DNA from: a virus
Reading direction: 5' to 3' (one strand)
Length of the DNA stretch: 21,704 bases
IMG/VR virus record: IMGVR_UViG_3300046808_001357
Coordinates: 1 to 21,704 of that record
Under the pieces are notes generated by a model. It did no database searches, was not told where the DNA came from, and worked only from the letters and a program-made list of their open reading frames with translations. How positions within the stretch are numbered: position 1 is the first letter of the stretch; each line of letters starts with the position of its first letter. Positions 19,735 to 21,704 of the stretch are shown piece by piece. The translations under genes were made by a program, and so were the position numbers.

Positions 19735-20265
19735 TTAGATTGGCTCACAGGCACTGTTAAATGTTCCTCTAATCGATCCTGGGTCTCCAGTTGGAGTATT
19801 GCCTGTCACAGCTATTGCTTTTCTCTTTTGAGAGCCGCTTGTTATATAGAATTCCACATCGACGTCCATGTCAGGATGGTTTACTATTTCGTCTGCCCAA
19901 ATCTGAGTTGCGTCGCAAAGAGAAGTTCCTCCTGGAAAGAATGTCTCTTCGATACTATCTAACGCAAACGTAATTATGCCAGCTGGAGTTGGTGTAGGAA
20001 CTACTGGAGTTGTAGTTGGTTCAATCGGGGTTGAGGTCGGAATTACAGGAGTTGGTGTAGGAACTACAGGAGTTGATGTTGGAACTACTGGAGTTGAAGT
20101 TGGAGGAATTTCCGTTTTAAGGGCAAAATATTCGCTTAGATAATTCTTGAGATCATTTACTGTAAAACGTATTTCTGAAGTACCGTCTGAATTATATCCT
20201 ACGATGAAATCTCCATCATCTAAAGAGGGCTTTAATTCGAAATCTGGAAATTTAATATTTGCCAT
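19735..20265 (-). CDS. Virion-type protein with tail-module N-terminus and Thr/Pro linker
   Basis: 176 aa in three parts. Residues 1-50 ([20 protein letters not shown], then [14 protein letters not shown]) match the short N-terminal module of many phage tail and fibre proteins, of the DGDFIVG...RFTV.DL type. Residues 54-94 are a Thr/Pro repeat linker built from TPVVPTST-like units of 6-8 aa; the DNA is correspondingly repetitive (about 19984-20106). Residues about 96-176 form a beta-rich domain with two cysteines (C117, C173), not recognised. The layout (short anchor, TP linker, C-terminal domain) is the same as that of the 207-aa protein at 2861, so the two may be attached to the same kind of virion site. 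An AATAAATA box lies 5 nt before the ATG. Confidence 0.78.
   Translation of the reverse strand: MANIKFPDFELKPSLDDGDFIVGYNSDGTSEIRFTVNDLKNYLSEYFALKTEIPPTSTPVVPTSTPVVPTPTPVIPTSTPIEPTTTPVVPTPTPAGIITFALDSIEETFFPGGTSLCDATQIWADEIVNHPDMDVDVEFYITSGSQKRKAIAVTGNTPTGDPGSIRGTFNSACEPI
19984..20106 (-). repeat. Thr/Pro linker-coding tandem repeat (176-aa gene)
   Basis: Tandem units, clearest on the plus strand as repeated GGAGTTG(G/A)TGT(A/T)GGAACTAC, encode TPVVPTSTP and TPVVPTPTP. It is the most regular of the TP-coding repeats in the window. Confidence 0.8.
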
Positions 20266-20270
20266 GAGTA

Positions 20271-20278
20271 TATTTATT
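20271..20278 (-). promoter_or_regulatory. T4-like late promoter box (AATAAATA), leaderless spacing
   Basis: Minus-strand AATAAATA with 5 nt (TACTC) before the ATG at 20265. It overlaps the stop codon (20277-20279) of the upstream minus-strand gene. Confidence 0.55.
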
Positions 20279-21704
20279 ATTGTTGAATAGGAATTATAGA
20301 GTTTCCTGTAATTGTGATTAAATTGTTTCCTGTTATTGTTTGAATTTTGTCAAACAAGTCAACGTTAGCTGAATTAAACGTTAACGGAAATTGATTTGAG
20401 CCTGCTGAATTTGAAACTTTGCAAATAACAGTCTGATAACCCGATAATTCCAATGTTCCTGTAATTCTTATATTGTAATCATCAAGTACAAAAGCGCTCA
20501 GAGAGTCGTTGTCAATAAATATTTCATTTACTACTTCGGTTGAGCTCAACGTTACAGCAAACGAACTAAGAGCGTTCACGTTGTTTACTGTTTCAAAGTT
20601 TATCAAATACGGAGCAGAAGCTAACGCAAAAGTTTTATAAATTTTAATATCTGCTATTGTGAAATACTGCCTTTGATCAATTAAAACGTCCACAATAAAC
20701 GGAGTATTGTTTGTTTGAGTGCCAGCAATTGTTAGTAAATATTGATGTAGGTTTTTATTGTATGTCAGTAGTCCTTGTTGCAAGGTTTTGACTGACAAAG
20801 AACTCAACGAACGAGTCAACATCCCTTCTTCGTTTTCATCTGTCGGAAATTGTCTTATTAACGAATTGGTTGTTGTGTTTAGTTCATATAGTTCAGGAAG
20901 TATTTGACTCGATGATAAATTAGTAAATGAACAAATTATTTTGTTTTTTTCTGGAAAGTACCATGTTTGATTTGCAATTGTTGTTAGTCCGGAAAGTTCG
21001 TTTGCAATTGTTATAAACTTGATGTCGTCTAAACTGCTTTGTATTTCATCTGCATCGTAATCATATGTTACTTTAGCAAAAACAATTGCACCAGAGGTTT
21101 CAAACATAAGAGTGTCTCCAAAACATTCTATGTTCTTTATACCGTTACCTGTTAGCTCATTGTAAACACTCAATGAAAGATCTTTAACTGGAGAATAAAT
21201 TGCGGATAAACAGACGTACGACGGAGATAGTAATTGGTTGGGCTTTCTTACCCACATCTCTCCATAAGTGCTGCTAAGAGATTCTTTAAATAAACCGTAC
21301 TCTGTACCATATACATCATGCGCCCAATTATTCAATACCTTGCCGCGCTCATTGCTAATTTGACTACTTGTCCAAGCAGGCACACTACGCAAACCAGTAA
21401 AACTAACAGGGCTGTTAACGGTATCGGTCCACTCTTGTTGATCAGTTCCTCCCCAAGGAGATTTTCTATCATTCGTTTGGTTCAGACCAAATTGTTTGTT
21501 TTCATTAGAAGCTTGATAAGGAACAAATGTTTGTAAGGTTTTAGACAAGTTCTTTTTAACTGCTCCAACTAAATTGTTCGTTGTAGGAGGTTCTTTTAGC
21601 CATCTGTTATCTTCTGACCATGTATAAATTGTGCTTTGTTCTATGTTTGTTAATCCTCTTCCTCCAATGTGAACAGTTGTGTCGTCTGTAAATATAGAGA
21701 AACT
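20277..21704 (-). CDS. Large virion-type protein, 5' end beyond the window (partial)
   Basis: The frame is open from the right edge (21704) to TAA at 20279-20277, giving at least 475 residues. There is no ATG near 21548, only an internal TTG, and the 52 codons upstream of that (including [19 protein letters not shown]) are open, so the gene begins outside the window. The N-terminal visible part is Trp-rich ([40 protein letters not shown]), a style shared with the plus-strand structural proteins. The middle (about 150-360) has propeller-like repeated strands ([36 protein letters not shown]). The C-terminus (about 365-465) looks Ig-like ([40 protein letters not shown]) and ends in a short [15 protein letters not shown] duplication. 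Probable tail or baseplate-associated protein; no specific family is recognised. Confidence 0.75.
   Translation of the reverse strand, partial: SFSIFTDDTTVHIGGRGLTNIEQSTIYTWSEDNRWLKEPPTTNNLVGAVKKNLSKTLQTFVPYQASNENKQFGLNQTNDRKSPWGGTDQQEWTDTVNSPVSFTGLRSVPAWTSSQISNERGKVLNNWAHDVYGTEYGLFKESLSSTYGEMWVRKPNQLLSPSYVCLSAIYSPVKDLSLSVYNELTGNGIKNIECFGDTLMFETSGAIVFAKVTYDYDADEIQSSLDDIKFITIANELSGLTTIANQTWYFPEKNKIICSFTNLSSSQILPELYELNTTTNSLIRQFPTDENEEGMLTRSLSSLSVKTLQQGLLTYNKNLHQYLLTIAGTQTNNTPFIVDVLIDQRQYFTIADIKIYKTFALASAPYLINFETVNNVNALSSFAVTLSSTEVVNEIFIDNDSLSAFVLDDYNIRITGTLELSGYQTVICKVSNSAGSNQFPLTFNSANVDLFDKIQTITGNNLITITGNSIIPIQQ

Noticed and set aside
19984-20106. Tandem repeats considered as a CRISPR array or other non-coding repeat
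   Set aside because: The units are short, contiguous, without unique spacers, and in frame with a Thr/Pro protein linker.
21546-21548. TTG at 21548 as the start of the right-edge gene
   Set aside because: The frame stays open for 52 codons to the window edge and encodes Trp-rich sequence typical of the same protein, so the true start lies outside.

Overview
The window looks like a piece of a T4-like (myovirus-type) tailed-phage genome. Virion genes and nucleotide-metabolism genes are packed with almost no spacing. An octamer close to the T4 late promoter (consensus TATAAATA) lies just upstream of nearly every virion gene. The set also includes a class I ribonucleotide reductase (NrdB and NrdA), a small heat-shock protein, and a tail-fibre gene followed by a tail-assembly-chaperone-like gene. 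The DNA is AT-rich. Only one gene has a clear Shine-Dalgarno sequence. The host cannot be fixed from sequence alone: nrdA+nrdB+hsp20 is familiar from T4-like cyanophages, whereas the short NrdA without an ATP-cone, ending in a CKSCEA tail, and the scarcity of Shine-Dalgarno sites would also fit a Bacteroidota host.

Layout. (1) 1-3794, minus strand: the start of a gene leaving the left edge, a two-way terminator, then three virion-type proteins that all carry Thr/Pro-rich repeat linkers. The largest (884 aa) has tandem Ig/Calx-beta-like domains. (2) 3873-7532, plus strand: an unassigned gene with a late-type promoter, a small ORF overlapping nrdB by ATGA, nrdB, a 75-aa gene, and nrdA. (3) 7533-7808, minus strand: a small structural-type protein abutting the end of nrdA. 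(4) 7904-8743, plus strand: a 71-aa gene with a Shine-Dalgarno sequence and terminator, and hsp20 with its own late-type promoter and terminator. (5) 8854-19734, plus strand: a run of six genes of about 11 kb coding for large beta-rich virion proteins (PKD-like, LamG-like, beta-propeller), a repeat-built tail fibre and its small chaperone-like partner. (6) 19735-21704, minus strand: a Thr/Pro-linker protein and a large virion-type protein running off the right edge.

How it fits together. The RNR genes supply deoxynucleotides during genome replication and lack the late octamer, as expected for early or middle genes. The structural genes each carry the late octamer. In several cases it is so close to the ATG that T4 promoter geometry predicts leaderless or nearly leaderless transcripts. 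No tRNA, CRISPR array, insertion sequence, integrase or attachment site was seen.
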